From Bacteroidota bacterium (lineage in GTDB: Bacteria; Bacteroidota; Bacteroidia; Chitinophagales; Chitinophagaceae), in the NCBI GenBank assembly GCA_018267725.1, contig JAFDXY010000012.1:1-37252 (forward strand): a stretch of DNA of 37,252 nt. Reading direction: 5' to 3'. The notes below the pieces were generated by a model. The model did not search any database, was not told the origin of the DNA, and saw nothing but the letters and a program-made list of their open reading frames with translations. Made by a program: the position numbers and the translations under genes. Below, in pieces: positions 8,120 through 15,837 of the stretch (positions are counted from its first letter, which is position 1; the number at the start of each line of letters is the position of its first letter).

Positions 8120-9748
8120 ATGCGTTTACTTACTGTTGCTTTTTTAATAACATTGTTTACTTCTTGCATAAAAACAAAAGTTGATTTAATAGTTCATAAT
8201 GCAGTTATATATACGGTTGATTCTTCTTTTACAACTGCTTCTGCAATGGCTATTAAAGATGGAAAAATTGTAGCCGTTGGAGATAATAATTCCATTTTTA
8301 CAAAATACCAATCGGCTGAAAGTATTGATGCACAAGGCAAAGCAGTCTATCCGGGATTTATTGATGCACATGCACATTTTGTTGGTTATAGTCAATCTTT
8401 ATTTACCGCTAATTTGTTTGATAGTAAAAGTTTTGATGAAGTAATTGAACGTTTAAAAAAATTTGAGCAAGAACATCCCGATGAAAAATGGATTTTAGGA
8501 AGAGGTTGGGATCAGAATAAATTTCCTGATAAGAAATTTCCTACCAACGAAAAATTAAATGCTGCATTTCCTGATAAACCTGTTTTTATTACAAGAATTG
8601 ATGGGCATGCTGCTATTTGCAACCAAAAAGCATTTGCTATTGCAAACGTAACCCCGGCAACAACTTTAGTTGGCGGGGAAGTAGAAACAAAAAATGGAAA
8701 GCTTACAGGTGTTTTAATAGATAATGCTACATCATTAGTTCACAAATTCATTCCTGCATTAACAAAAAATGATTATATAAAACAATTAGCTGCCGCAGAA
8801 AAAAATTGTTTTGCTGTTGGTTTAACAACTATTACCGATTGTGGTTTAAGCTATCAAATTGCAGAAGCTATAGATACTTTACAACAAGAAGGGAAATTAA
8901 ATATGCGTTTGTATGTAATGTTAAGTGATACAAAAGAAAATGGAGATCGTTATTTAGCAAAAGGTCCATACAAAACAGATAAACTTTTTATTAAAGGATT
9001 TAAATTTTATGCCGATGGTGCATTGGGCAGCAGAGGAGCTTGTTTATTACAACCTTATACCGATAAAAAAAATTGGTATGGCTTTTTATTAAGCAATCAA
9101 TCTCATTTTGATTCTTTAGCTAAAATACTTGCTGGTACTGATTTTCAAATGTGTACACATGCTATTGGCGATAGTGGCAACAGAGTTATATTAAATATTT
9201 ATAACAAGTATTTAAATGGAAAAAATGATAAACGTTGGAGAATAGAACATGCACAAATAATTGATAAAAATGATTTTAGTTTATTTTCAAAATCAAACAT
9301 TATTCCTTCGGTGCAACCTACACATGCCACCAGCGATATGTATTGGGCAGAAGAACGTTTAGGAAAAGAAAGAATTAAAAATGCGTATGCATACAAACAA
9401 CTTTTACAACAAAACGGATGGTTGCCTTTAGGTACAGATTTTCCGGTTGAAGATATTTCTCCATTCAAAACTTTTTTAGCAGCAGTTGTAAGAAAAGATG
9501 CAAAAGGTTTTCCTGCAAGTGGTTTTCAAATTGAAAATGCTTTAACAAGAAAAGAAGCTATTTGCGGAATGACTATTTGGGCAGCTAAAGCAGGTTTTTT
9601 AGATAAAGAAGTTGGTAGTTTAGAAGTTGGCAAAAAGGCTGATTTTATTATACTTGATAACGATTTAATGAAAGTTGATGAAACAAAAATTCTTGATACA
9701 AAAGTTATAGCAACTTATTTAGGCGGAAAGAAAGTGTATAGCAAATAA
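8120..9748 (+). CDS. Lipoprotein amidohydrolase, YtcJ-like (Amidohydro_3)
   Basis: Metal-dependent hydrolase of 542 residues from the ATG at 8120. That start gives a clean lipoprotein signal peptide (MRLLTVAFLITLFTSC, lipobox FTSC). The longer frame from 8030 would add 30 residues and bury the signal, so I reject it. The amidohydrolase TIM-barrel motifs are visible: GFIDAHAHF, a DGHAA segment, a KFYADGALGSRGA block with the Lys/Ser region typical of YtcJ-like enzymes, CTHAIGDSGN, WRIEHAQI, and LGTDFPVED with the late metal Asp. Family members hydrolyse N-formyl or amide bonds, but the substrate cannot be read from sequence. Lipidation would place it in the periplasm. It ends at an intrinsic terminator (9774-9802). 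Confidence 0.9.
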   Translation: MRLLTVAFLITLFTSCIKTKVDLIVHNAVIYTVDSSFTTASAMAIKDGKIVAVGDNNSIFTKYQSAESIDAQGKAVYPGFIDAHAHFVGYSQSLFTANLFDSKSFDEVIERLKKFEQEHPDEKWILGRGWDQNKFPDKKFPTNEKLNAAFPDKPVFITRIDGHAAICNQKAFAIANVTPATTLVGGEVETKNGKLTGVLIDNATSLVHKFIPALTKNDYIKQLAAAEKNCFAVGLTTITDCGLSYQIAEAIDTLQQEGKLNMRLYVMLSDTKENGDRYLAKGPYKTDKLFIKGFKFYADGALGSRGACLLQPYTDKKNWYGFLLSNQSHFDSLAKILAGTDFQMCTHAIGDSGNRVILNIYNKYLNGKNDKRWRIEHAQIIDKNDFSLFSKSNIIPSVQPTHATSDMYWAEERLGKERIKNAYAYKQLLQQNGWLPLGTDFPVEDISPFKTFLAAVVRKDAKGFPASGFQIENALTRKEAICGMTIWAAKAGFLDKEVGSLEVGKKADFIILDNDLMKVDETKILDTKVIATYLGGKKVYSK

Positions 9749-9773
9749 CAACTTAAACTATTTTAATTGCTAC

Positions 9774-9802
9774 AAAAGAGTTTCTTATTAAGAAGCTCTT
9801 TT
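9774..9802 (+). terminator. Terminator after the amidohydrolase
   Basis: AAAAGAG(T)TTCTT at 9774-9786 pairs with AAGAA(G)CTCTTTT at 9790-9802 around an ATT loop, and T continues to 9805. One internal T/G wobble interrupts the stem. Confidence 0.8.
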
Positions 9803-9924
9803 TTTATGCATAATGATTGCTTGGTTCTTAAAAATTTTTTCATTACATAATTGTTTTACAATTCTATGATAATAAAAAAATAATTGTAGTTCACTTTTGC
9901 ACCACCAAATAATAGCCCCCACTT

Positions 9925-12057
9925 ATGTTTAAACATATAGTTACTATTGGATTTTGTTGTTTTACTATTACAACATTTGCCCAACAAAACAAAACAACTG
10001 CCGATACACTTCAGGCAAAAAATAATTTAGATGAAGTAGTAGTAACTGCCACACGCAGTGAAAGAAAGTTAAGTAATGTAGCAGTTCCGGTAACTATCAT
10101 TAACAAAAAAACAATTCAGCAAAGTGGTTCATTAAGATTAAATGATATTTTGAATGAACAAGCAGGATTGTTTATTACCAACAGTTTTGGAAGTGGTTTG
10201 CAAATGCAAGGTTTAAGCCCGGATTATACTTTAATATTAATTGACGGAGAGCCTGTTGTAGGCAGAACAAGCGGTGTATTAGATTTATCGAGAATTGCAG
10301 TTGCAAATATTAAAAAAATTGAAATTGTAAAAGGTCCCTCTTCAAGTTTATATGGCAGCGATGCAATGGCGGGCGTTGTAAATATTATTACCGAAAACCC
10401 ATATCAAAATACTTATGGAGCATCACTTAGGTATGGTAGTTTTGGTGTAACAGATATTAGTGCCAATACTACAGTTATTAAAAATAAATTTAATTTATCG
10501 GCACAAGGAAACTTTTATAACAACAATGGCTATAATTTAAATCCATCATCTTCTGCACAAACACTCGATCCATTTTATAATTATACTTTACAAGCAAAAG
10601 CCGGGTACAAATTTTCAGATAAAACCAAATGGACAGTAAATGCAAGATATTTTAATCAACTACAAACAACCAATCCTTATAAAGATGTAGATGCTTCTAA
10701 CAACGCTTTTGTTTTTTCAGGAAATGAAACAACTAAAGATGTAAATATTAGCAATACACTTGAACATAAATTTTCTTCTGCCGTAAAAAGTTATTTAAGA
10801 ATTTATTACACAGATTATCAGTCTGCAACTAATCAATCTTACATTTATAATAATCCATCTAACAATATTTACTACAACGATTATTTTGAACAAACATTTA
10901 CAAGACTTGAAAACCAAACAGATATTGCTATTACCAGTAAAAGCAATTTAATTATTGGTGGTGGTTGGATTTTTGATAATGTAAAATCAAACAGATACGA
11001 TGAAAGTATTGTAACCAAGAAAAACAATATTGGTTACTTGTTTTCTCAATACGATTGGCAAATTAATAATTGGTGGAATGTAATTGCAGGTATGCGTTAC
11101 GATTATAATCAAAACTATGCTTCACATGTAAGTCCTAAATTGGCTATGCAATTTATTCCTGTTAAAAAATTAAAAATTAATGCTTCAATTGGTGGTGGTT
11201 TTAAAGCACCCGATTTCAGACAATTATATTTAAATTTTACTAATACATCTGCAGGCACTGGCTACACTGTATTAGGCAATAATGAAGTTGCAGCAGGTAT
11301 GCAACTTTTACAAAGGCAAGGGCAAATTCAAAGTGTTAATCAGGTATTTTATAATGCTGCTTTACAACCATTACAACCCGAAACTTCAACAGGTATAAAC
11401 CTTGGTTTCAATTATACTTTCACAAAAAAAATAAATTTAAATATTAATTTTTTCAGAAACGATGTTAATAATTTAATTACTACTTCGCCCATTGCTCAAA
11501 AAACCAATAATTCATTTGTGTATTCTTACTTTAATTTAAACAAAGTTTACACACAAGGTTTTGAAACAGAAATAATTTATAAACCTATTAAAGCTATTCA
11601 AATATCAGTTGGATATCAATTATTATACACAGCAGATAAACATGATATTGATTCTATAAAAAGCAGTGCAGGTGTGTATGGAAGAGATAATGGCGTTGTT
11701 TACAGATTAACTTTAAAAGATTATAAAGGGTTATTTGATAGAAGTAAACACAGTGCCAATATTAAAATTTATTATGAAAATAAAAATGGTTGGTTTGCCA
11801 ACTTACGAGAAATATATAGAAGCGGTTGGGGCGTGCAAGATTTAGACGGAAACTTATTATTAAACCGCGGCGATTTATTTACAAAAGATTTTTTTCAAAC
11901 CAATATAAGCATTGGTAAATTTTTTAATAACGGATTAAAAGTTCAGGCAGGTTGCGATAATGTTTTTAATTGGAAAGACATTATTAATTCTCCTAATATT
12001 CCCGGTGCTTTATTTTATGCAGGCATTAGTTATTCATTCACTCAACATAAAAAATAA
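9925..12057 (+). CDS. TonB-dependent haem receptor, HmuR-like
   Basis: Outer-membrane receptor of 710 residues: signal peptide to about residue 20 (TFAQ), a TonB-box-like LDEVVVTATR (about 35-44), a plug domain with LILIDGEPV and the closing VKGPSSSLYGSDAMAGVVNI block, then a 22-strand barrel. The barrel segment FKAPDFRQLYLNF resembles the FRAP/YRAP box of haem receptors of the HmuR/HemR type. The next gene, 8 bp downstream, encodes an HmuY-like lipoprotein, which strongly supports haem as ligand. The C-terminus, SYSFTQHKK, carries a short polar tail after the last strand. A CACTTTTGC sequence (9892-9900) is one base off the Bacteroidota -7 element. No Fur box was recognised. Confidence 0.88.
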   Translation: MFKHIVTIGFCCFTITTFAQQNKTTADTLQAKNNLDEVVVTATRSERKLSNVAVPVTIINKKTIQQSGSLRLNDILNEQAGLFITNSFGSGLQMQGLSPDYTLILIDGEPVVGRTSGVLDLSRIAVANIKKIEIVKGPSSSLYGSDAMAGVVNIITENPYQNTYGASLRYGSFGVTDISANTTVIKNKFNLSAQGNFYNNNGYNLNPSSSAQTLDPFYNYTLQAKAGYKFSDKTKWTVNARYFNQLQTTNPYKDVDASNNAFVFSGNETTKDVNISNTLEHKFSSAVKSYLRIYYTDYQSATNQSYIYNNPSNNIYYNDYFEQTFTRLENQTDIAITSKSNLIIGGGWIFDNVKSNRYDESIVTKKNNIGYLFSQYDWQINNWWNVIAGMRYDYNQNYASHVSPKLAMQFIPVKKLKINASIGGGFKAPDFRQLYLNFTNTSAGTGYTVLGNNEVAAGMQLLQRQGQIQSVNQVFYNAALQPLQPETSTGINLGFNYTFTKKINLNINFFRNDVNNLITTSPIAQKTNNSFVYSYFNLNKVYTQGFETEIIYKPIKAIQISVGYQLLYTADKHDIDSIKSSAGVYGRDNGVVYRLTLKDYKGLFDRSKHSANIKIYYENKNGWFANLREIYRSGWGVQDLDGNLLLNRGDLFTKDFFQTNISIGKFFNNGLKVQAGCDNVFNWKDIINSPNIPGALFYAGISYSFTQHKK

Positions 12058-12065
12058 AAATAATA

Positions 12066-12674
12066 ATGATTATGAAAAACAGATTTCTTCAATTAGCATG
12101 TGCAGCAATTATTACAAGTATTGGTTTTATTTCTTGCAGCAAAGATTCAGGCACAGTAACTATCATTACTTCAACTTCGGTTAACAGTTTAAATTCGGCA
12201 GGTAGCGATGGGCATTTTAGTTTTTATTCATTAGAAACAGGGCAACAAATTGCAAGTTCAGATTCTGCTACAGCTAAGTGGGACATTGCTTTTCGCTCAA
12301 CAACAATTTTAATAAATGGTGGTACAAGCGGCCCTGCCAACGGTGGTGCATTTGTGCAAAGAGGTGTAACTTTTGATACATACAATACCATATCAACCGA
12401 TTCTACTTTTAAGATAGATGGCATAAATGGTGTGGTACGTGCTATTCCTACGGGTAGCGGCAACGGATGGTATAGTTATAATTTTTCAACTGATATTATT
12501 TCTCCTATTGCAGGTAATATTCTTATTGTTCGTACAGCAAGTGGTAAATATGCAAAAGTTGAAATTCAAAGTTATTATCAAAATGCACCAACAATGCCCG
12601 ATGCAAATAGTGTATCACGTTATTACACATTTCGTTATGTGTTTCAAGCAAATGGCACAAAAACATTCAATTAA
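12066..12674 (+). CDS. HmuY-like haem-binding lipoprotein
   Basis: Lipoprotein of about 202 residues. The signal peptide ends in a lipobox (GFISC, Cys about residue 25). The mature part matches the HmuY fold by its characteristic blocks: HFSFYSLETGQ, WDIAFRSTTILINGG, FKIDG, a GWYSYN segment, then GKYAKVEIQSYY and a final YYTFRYVFQANGTKTF strand. HmuY proteins are hemophore-like lipoproteins that take haem from host or environmental haemoproteins and hand it to HmuR. The haem ligands (His or Met in different family members) cannot be assigned by eye. A second ATG at 12072 gives a more typical signal peptide (MKNRF) and may be the true start. It follows the receptor by 8 bp. Confidence 0.85.
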   Translation: MIMKNRFLQLACAAIITSIGFISCSKDSGTVTIITSTSVNSLNSAGSDGHFSFYSLETGQQIASSDSATAKWDIAFRSTTILINGGTSGPANGGAFVQRGVTFDTYNTISTDSTFKIDGINGVVRAIPTGSGNGWYSYNFSTDIISPIAGNILIVRTASGKYAKVEIQSYYQNAPTMPDANSVSRYYTFRYVFQANGTKTFN

Positions 12675-12699
12675 AAAATTTACAATAACTTATATAAAT

Positions 12700-12727
12700 A
12701 AGCCCTGCAAAAAATTATGCAGGGTTT
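12700..12727 (+). terminator. Terminator of the haem receptor operon
   Basis: CCCTGCA and TGCAGGG form the core of the stem, extended by A/T and G/T pairs, around an 8-nt A/T loop and followed by TTTTATTTT. This separates the haem-uptake pair from the ABC-2 genes. Confidence 0.82.
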
Positions 12728-12768
12728 TATTTTAGCACAAGTTTTACTTTCAGTTTACTTCATTAATA

Positions 12769-12777
12769 TAACTTTGC
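12769..12777 (+). promoter_or_regulatory. Putative promoter of the ABC-2 operon
   Basis: TAACTTTGC matches the Bacteroidota -7 element TAnnTTTGY exactly and ends 14 bp before the ATG at 12792. With the terminator just upstream it argues for a separate transcript. No good -33 TTTG was found. Confidence 0.55.
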
Positions 12778-12791
12778 GTTGTTAATTACAC

Positions 12792-13709
12792 ATGCAAAAC
12801 ATTATCAGCGTAAAAGGCTTAAGCAAGCAATTTCATAATTTAACAGCAGTTAATCAATTATCATTTACTGTAAATAAAGGAGATGTGTATGGATTTCTTG
12901 GGCAAAATGGTGCAGGAAAAAGTACTACCATGCGTATGCTGCTTACTTTAATAAAACCCACCGAAGGCAGTATTGAAATTGCAGGAATGGATTTATTTAA
13001 ACATAGAAAAGAAGTATTAAAAAATATTGGTGCAGTAATAGAAAAACCAGATGTTTATAAATATTTATCTAGTTACGAAAATCTTAGCCTTTTTGCAAAG
13101 CTAAGTGGCATAAGGCTTTCAAGGCAACAAATTATGCAACAATTAGCAACAGTTGGTTTAGAGCAAAGGGCTAATGATAAAGTAAGAACTTTCTCGCAAG
13201 GAATGAAACAACGTTTAGGAATTGCCGTTGCTTTGGTTCATAATCCGCAAATAATTATTCTTGATGAACCAACTAATGGGTTGGATCCACAAGGCATTGC
13301 AGATATTCGTAATATGATTTTACATTTAAGCAATGAACTGAAAAAAACAATAGTTGTATCATCACACTTATTAAGTGAAATAGAACAAATTGCTACAAGA
13401 GTTTTAATAATTGATAAAGGAAAAAAATTAATTGAAGGAGATGCAAACGAATTATTTGACGCTTCTCAAACAATAGTTGAAATAGAAACTACCAACAACA
13501 ATTTTGCGTTTGAACAACTAAAACAAAGTAGTTGGAATAATTTTTTATTAAAAGAAAGAATAACAAAACCTGTTTTAAAAATGAATAAAAAAGATATTCC
13601 GCAATTGCATAAAGATTTAATTACAATGAATATTGAACTTATTGCTATGCAACCCAAACATAGTTTAGAAGATTATTTTTTAAGCATTACATCAAATAGT
13701 CAGTTATAA
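12792..13709 (+). CDS. ABC-2-type transporter ATP-binding protein
   Basis: Cytoplasmic ATPase subunit of 305 residues. Walker A is GQNGAGKST (37-45), Walker B is IIILDEPTNGLDP, the signature is FSQGMKQRL (the FSxGM variant usual in ABC-2 exporters), and the H-loop is VSSHLLSEI. The last ~90 residues form the extension common to DrrA/CcmA/NatA-type ATPases. The permease gene follows after 7 bp and a LolA-like gene after that, so the three are likely co-transcribed. Substrate unknown. The LolA-like partner hints at lipid or lipoprotein export, but this is inference. Confidence 0.93.
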   Translation: MQNIISVKGLSKQFHNLTAVNQLSFTVNKGDVYGFLGQNGAGKSTTMRMLLTLIKPTEGSIEIAGMDLFKHRKEVLKNIGAVIEKPDVYKYLSSYENLSLFAKLSGIRLSRQQIMQQLATVGLEQRANDKVRTFSQGMKQRLGIAVALVHNPQIIILDEPTNGLDPQGIADIRNMILHLSNELKKTIVVSSHLLSEIEQIATRVLIIDKGKKLIEGDANELFDASQTIVEIETTNNNFAFEQLKQSSWNNFLLKERITKPVLKMNKKDIPQLHKDLITMNIELIAMQPKHSLEDYFLSITSNSQL

Positions 13710-13716
13710 ATAAAAC

Positions 13717-14592
13717 ATGTTTACACTTTTACAAATAGAGTTGTACAAAATATTTAAACGCCCACGTACCTACATTGCTTTTGCTGCCATTACTGCATTA
13801 ATTATAATTATTCAGTTAGGTTTAAAAGTTGATGGAAAAGAATATGCAGATTTTGTTTTGGCAGATTTACAAAACACATTAGAAATAAACGGAAAAATTA
13901 TTAATGGTTATTTTGTATGCTATGTTATTCTGCAATTATTATTAGTGCATGTACCGCTTTTAATTGCATTAATAGCTGCCGATATGATTAGTGGCGAAGC
14001 CAACATGGGAACTTTACGTGTATTACTTACCAAACCCATTAGCAGAACAGAATTTATTATAGCAAAATTTTTAGCCGCTGCTATTTACACTATATTATTA
14101 TTAATATGGATTGCTGTTTTTGCATTACTTGCAAGTATTATAATTTTTGGAACAGATGATATGTTTTTAGTTAAAAACGCATACGCAGTACAAATAGAAA
14201 AAGTAGATATTTTTTGGAGATATATTGGTGCATTTTGTTTTGCAGCCTTAGCTATGCTAACAGTTGCAGCATTAGGTTTCTTCTTATCAAACTTTGCCGA
14301 AAACTCAATAGGGCCAATAGTTGCAACCATGAGTGTAATTATAGTTACTACCATTCTTAGTACTATGAGTATTCCTTTATTCAACAAAATAAAACCTTAT
14401 CTTTTTACCACACATATGGTTGCTTGGAAAGAATTTTTTGATGTTAAAGTGAACGATGCAAATGAAACAATAAGAGGCACTGTACAGAATGCCGATAAAA
14501 TAATTCGGTCGTCTATTGTTTTAATTGCACATATAATTTTATTTGTAGGAGCATCTGTTTGGGTATTTAAAAAGAAAAATGTACTTAGTTAA
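13717..14592 (+). CDS. ABC-2-type transporter permease
   Basis: Integral membrane protein of 291 residues with about six hydrophobic segments. The N-terminal pattern LLQIELYKIFKRPRTYI is typical of ABC-2 permeases of the NatB/YhaP kind, followed by a long extracytoplasmic loop after the first helix. The segment SGEANMGTLRVLLTKPISRT is the well-known cytoplasmic coupling region of this family. It lies 7 bp after its ATPase gene and 17 bp before the LolA-like gene. Substrate cannot be inferred. Confidence 0.9.
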   Translation: MFTLLQIELYKIFKRPRTYIAFAAITALIIIIQLGLKVDGKEYADFVLADLQNTLEINGKIINGYFVCYVILQLLLVHVPLLIALIAADMISGEANMGTLRVLLTKPISRTEFIIAKFLAAAIYTILLLIWIAVFALLASIIIFGTDDMFLVKNAYAVQIEKVDIFWRYIGAFCFAALAMLTVAALGFFLSNFAENSIGPIVATMSVIIVTTILSTMSIPLFNKIKPYLFTTHMVAWKEFFDVKVNDANETIRGTVQNADKIIRSSIVLIAHIILFVGASVWVFKKKNVLS

Positions 14593-14609
14593 AGTAAAAG
14601 AAATTTATA

Positions 14610-15311
14610 ATGAAAAATAATTTCGTTTTTTCAATAATAGTAATAGCAATTGTTTTTCCGTTAATAAAATTAAAGGCACAAGATGCAACAGTATTAGTGC
14701 AAAAAGTTAAAACTAAATTAGAACAAGTAACCGATTATGTTGCCGAAGGAAAAATGAAAACAGATGTTGCTTTTATAAAAGCACCGGTAGGTAAAGTAAA
14801 AGTGTATTTTAAAAAACCCGATAAGTTTAAGTTAAAAAAAGATGGAGGAATTTCTTTACTGCCTAAAGGAGGAATAAGTGTAAACATGCGTTCTATAATT
14901 GAAACAACCGATTATACAATTATTCCCGCAGGAGATATTGTTGTAAACGGAATTAAAACAAAAGTTGTGAAACTATTGCCCAATAACGATAACAGCGATA
15001 TTGTTTTAAGTACTTTATATATTGATGAAACTAATTTAATTATTATAAAAGCTACCACCACCACAAAAGAAAACGGAACTTATAATATTGAAATGCAGTA
15101 CGGAAAATATATTAATTATGCACTGCCCGATAAAGTTGTTTTTTCTTTTAATACTAAAGATTATAAAATGCCTAAAGGCATAACATTAGAATTTGATAGT
15201 GATTTAACGCCCGAAGACAGAATGAAAATGAAAAATAAAAAAGGAAGAATAGAACTAAACTACTCTTCCTATATAATTAACAAAGGTGTTGATGACAGTG
15301 TATTTAAATAG
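14610..15311 (+). CDS. LolA-like outer-membrane lipoprotein-sorting family protein
   Basis: Predicted periplasmic protein of 233 residues with a signal peptide ending at LKAQ (about residue 24). The mature chain begins with a helix (VLVQKVKTKLEQVTDY) followed by alternating short strands with VYFKKPDKFKL. This pattern recalls LolA/LolB-like and MucB/RseB-like folds that bind lipid chains in an open beta half-barrel. A late block NIEMQYGKYINYALPDKVVFSF continues it. It ends the ABC-2 operon. Canonical LolA works with LolCDE, which this ABC-2 pair is not, so a different cargo is likely. The fold is recognised only loosely. Convergent with the next gene across 3 bp. Confidence 0.62.
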   Translation: MKNNFVFSIIVIAIVFPLIKLKAQDATVLVQKVKTKLEQVTDYVAEGKMKTDVAFIKAPVGKVKVYFKKPDKFKLKKDGGISLLPKGGISVNMRSIIETTDYTIIPAGDIVVNGIKTKVVKLLPNNDNSDIVLSTLYIDETNLIIIKATTTTKENGTYNIEMQYGKYINYALPDKVVFSFNTKDYKMPKGITLEFDSDLTPEDRMKMKNKKGRIELNYSSYIINKGVDDSVFK

Positions 15312-15314
15312 AAA

Positions 15315-15812
15315 TTAATTACTGTAATATTTCCATTTATAAGTAAGATACAATTGGTTTTGTTCCATTGTTTTAGTTTCAGTATTTACAACCGTTCCTT
15401 TAGCAATAAAAAGAAGAGACCTTTCATCTTTTTTATTTCTGTAAACAGATTTTATTTTAAAACCGTTTCCATCTGACTTAGAATTTTTTATATAAAATTT
15501 ATTGCTTTCTGCAAATATTTCTAAACAGTTTAACGATACAGCTTCAATATTAGGTTGTGCTTTTTCATTAAACTCAAAAAGCAAAGCAGCACTGGGTAAA
15601 ACAACTTTTGCTTTAGTGTTCCATAAAGTTAATTGTTCAAAAAAAGGAACTATACTATCTTTTAAAAATTGAACATTGCCTTTATGTTGTTGCAAAACTT
15701 TATCAACCGAATCCATTTTATTCATTAAATTTTCTAATTCGGTACATTTAGTTTGTGCAGTTAAAGAAACGTTTGCAATGCACAACATTGTTAGTATTAG
15801 TATTGGTTTCAT
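15315..15812 (-). CDS. Hypothetical secreted protein
   Basis: I do not recognise this 165-residue protein. It has a signal peptide (MKPILILTMLCIANVSLTAQ, cleavage about residue 18-20), then an amphipathic helical stretch (about 24-60) with Cys23, and a beta-rich C-terminal half (about 80-160). The second half ends in the aromatic cluster LYLTYKWKYYSN. It has two cysteines in the mature part. It lies 25 bp downstream of leuS on the same strand and may share its transcript, but no link in function is visible. Convergent with the ABC-2 operon. Confidence 0.7.
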   Translation of the reverse strand: MKPILILTMLCIANVSLTAQTKCTELENLMNKMDSVDKVLQQHKGNVQFLKDSIVPFFEQLTLWNTKAKVVLPSAALLFEFNEKAQPNIEAVSLNCLEIFAESNKFYIKNSKSDGNGFKIKSVYRNKKDERSLLFIAKGTVVNTETKTMEQNQLYLTYKWKYYSN

Positions 15813-15837
15813 GCAGGTAAAATATTATACTTAAAAA

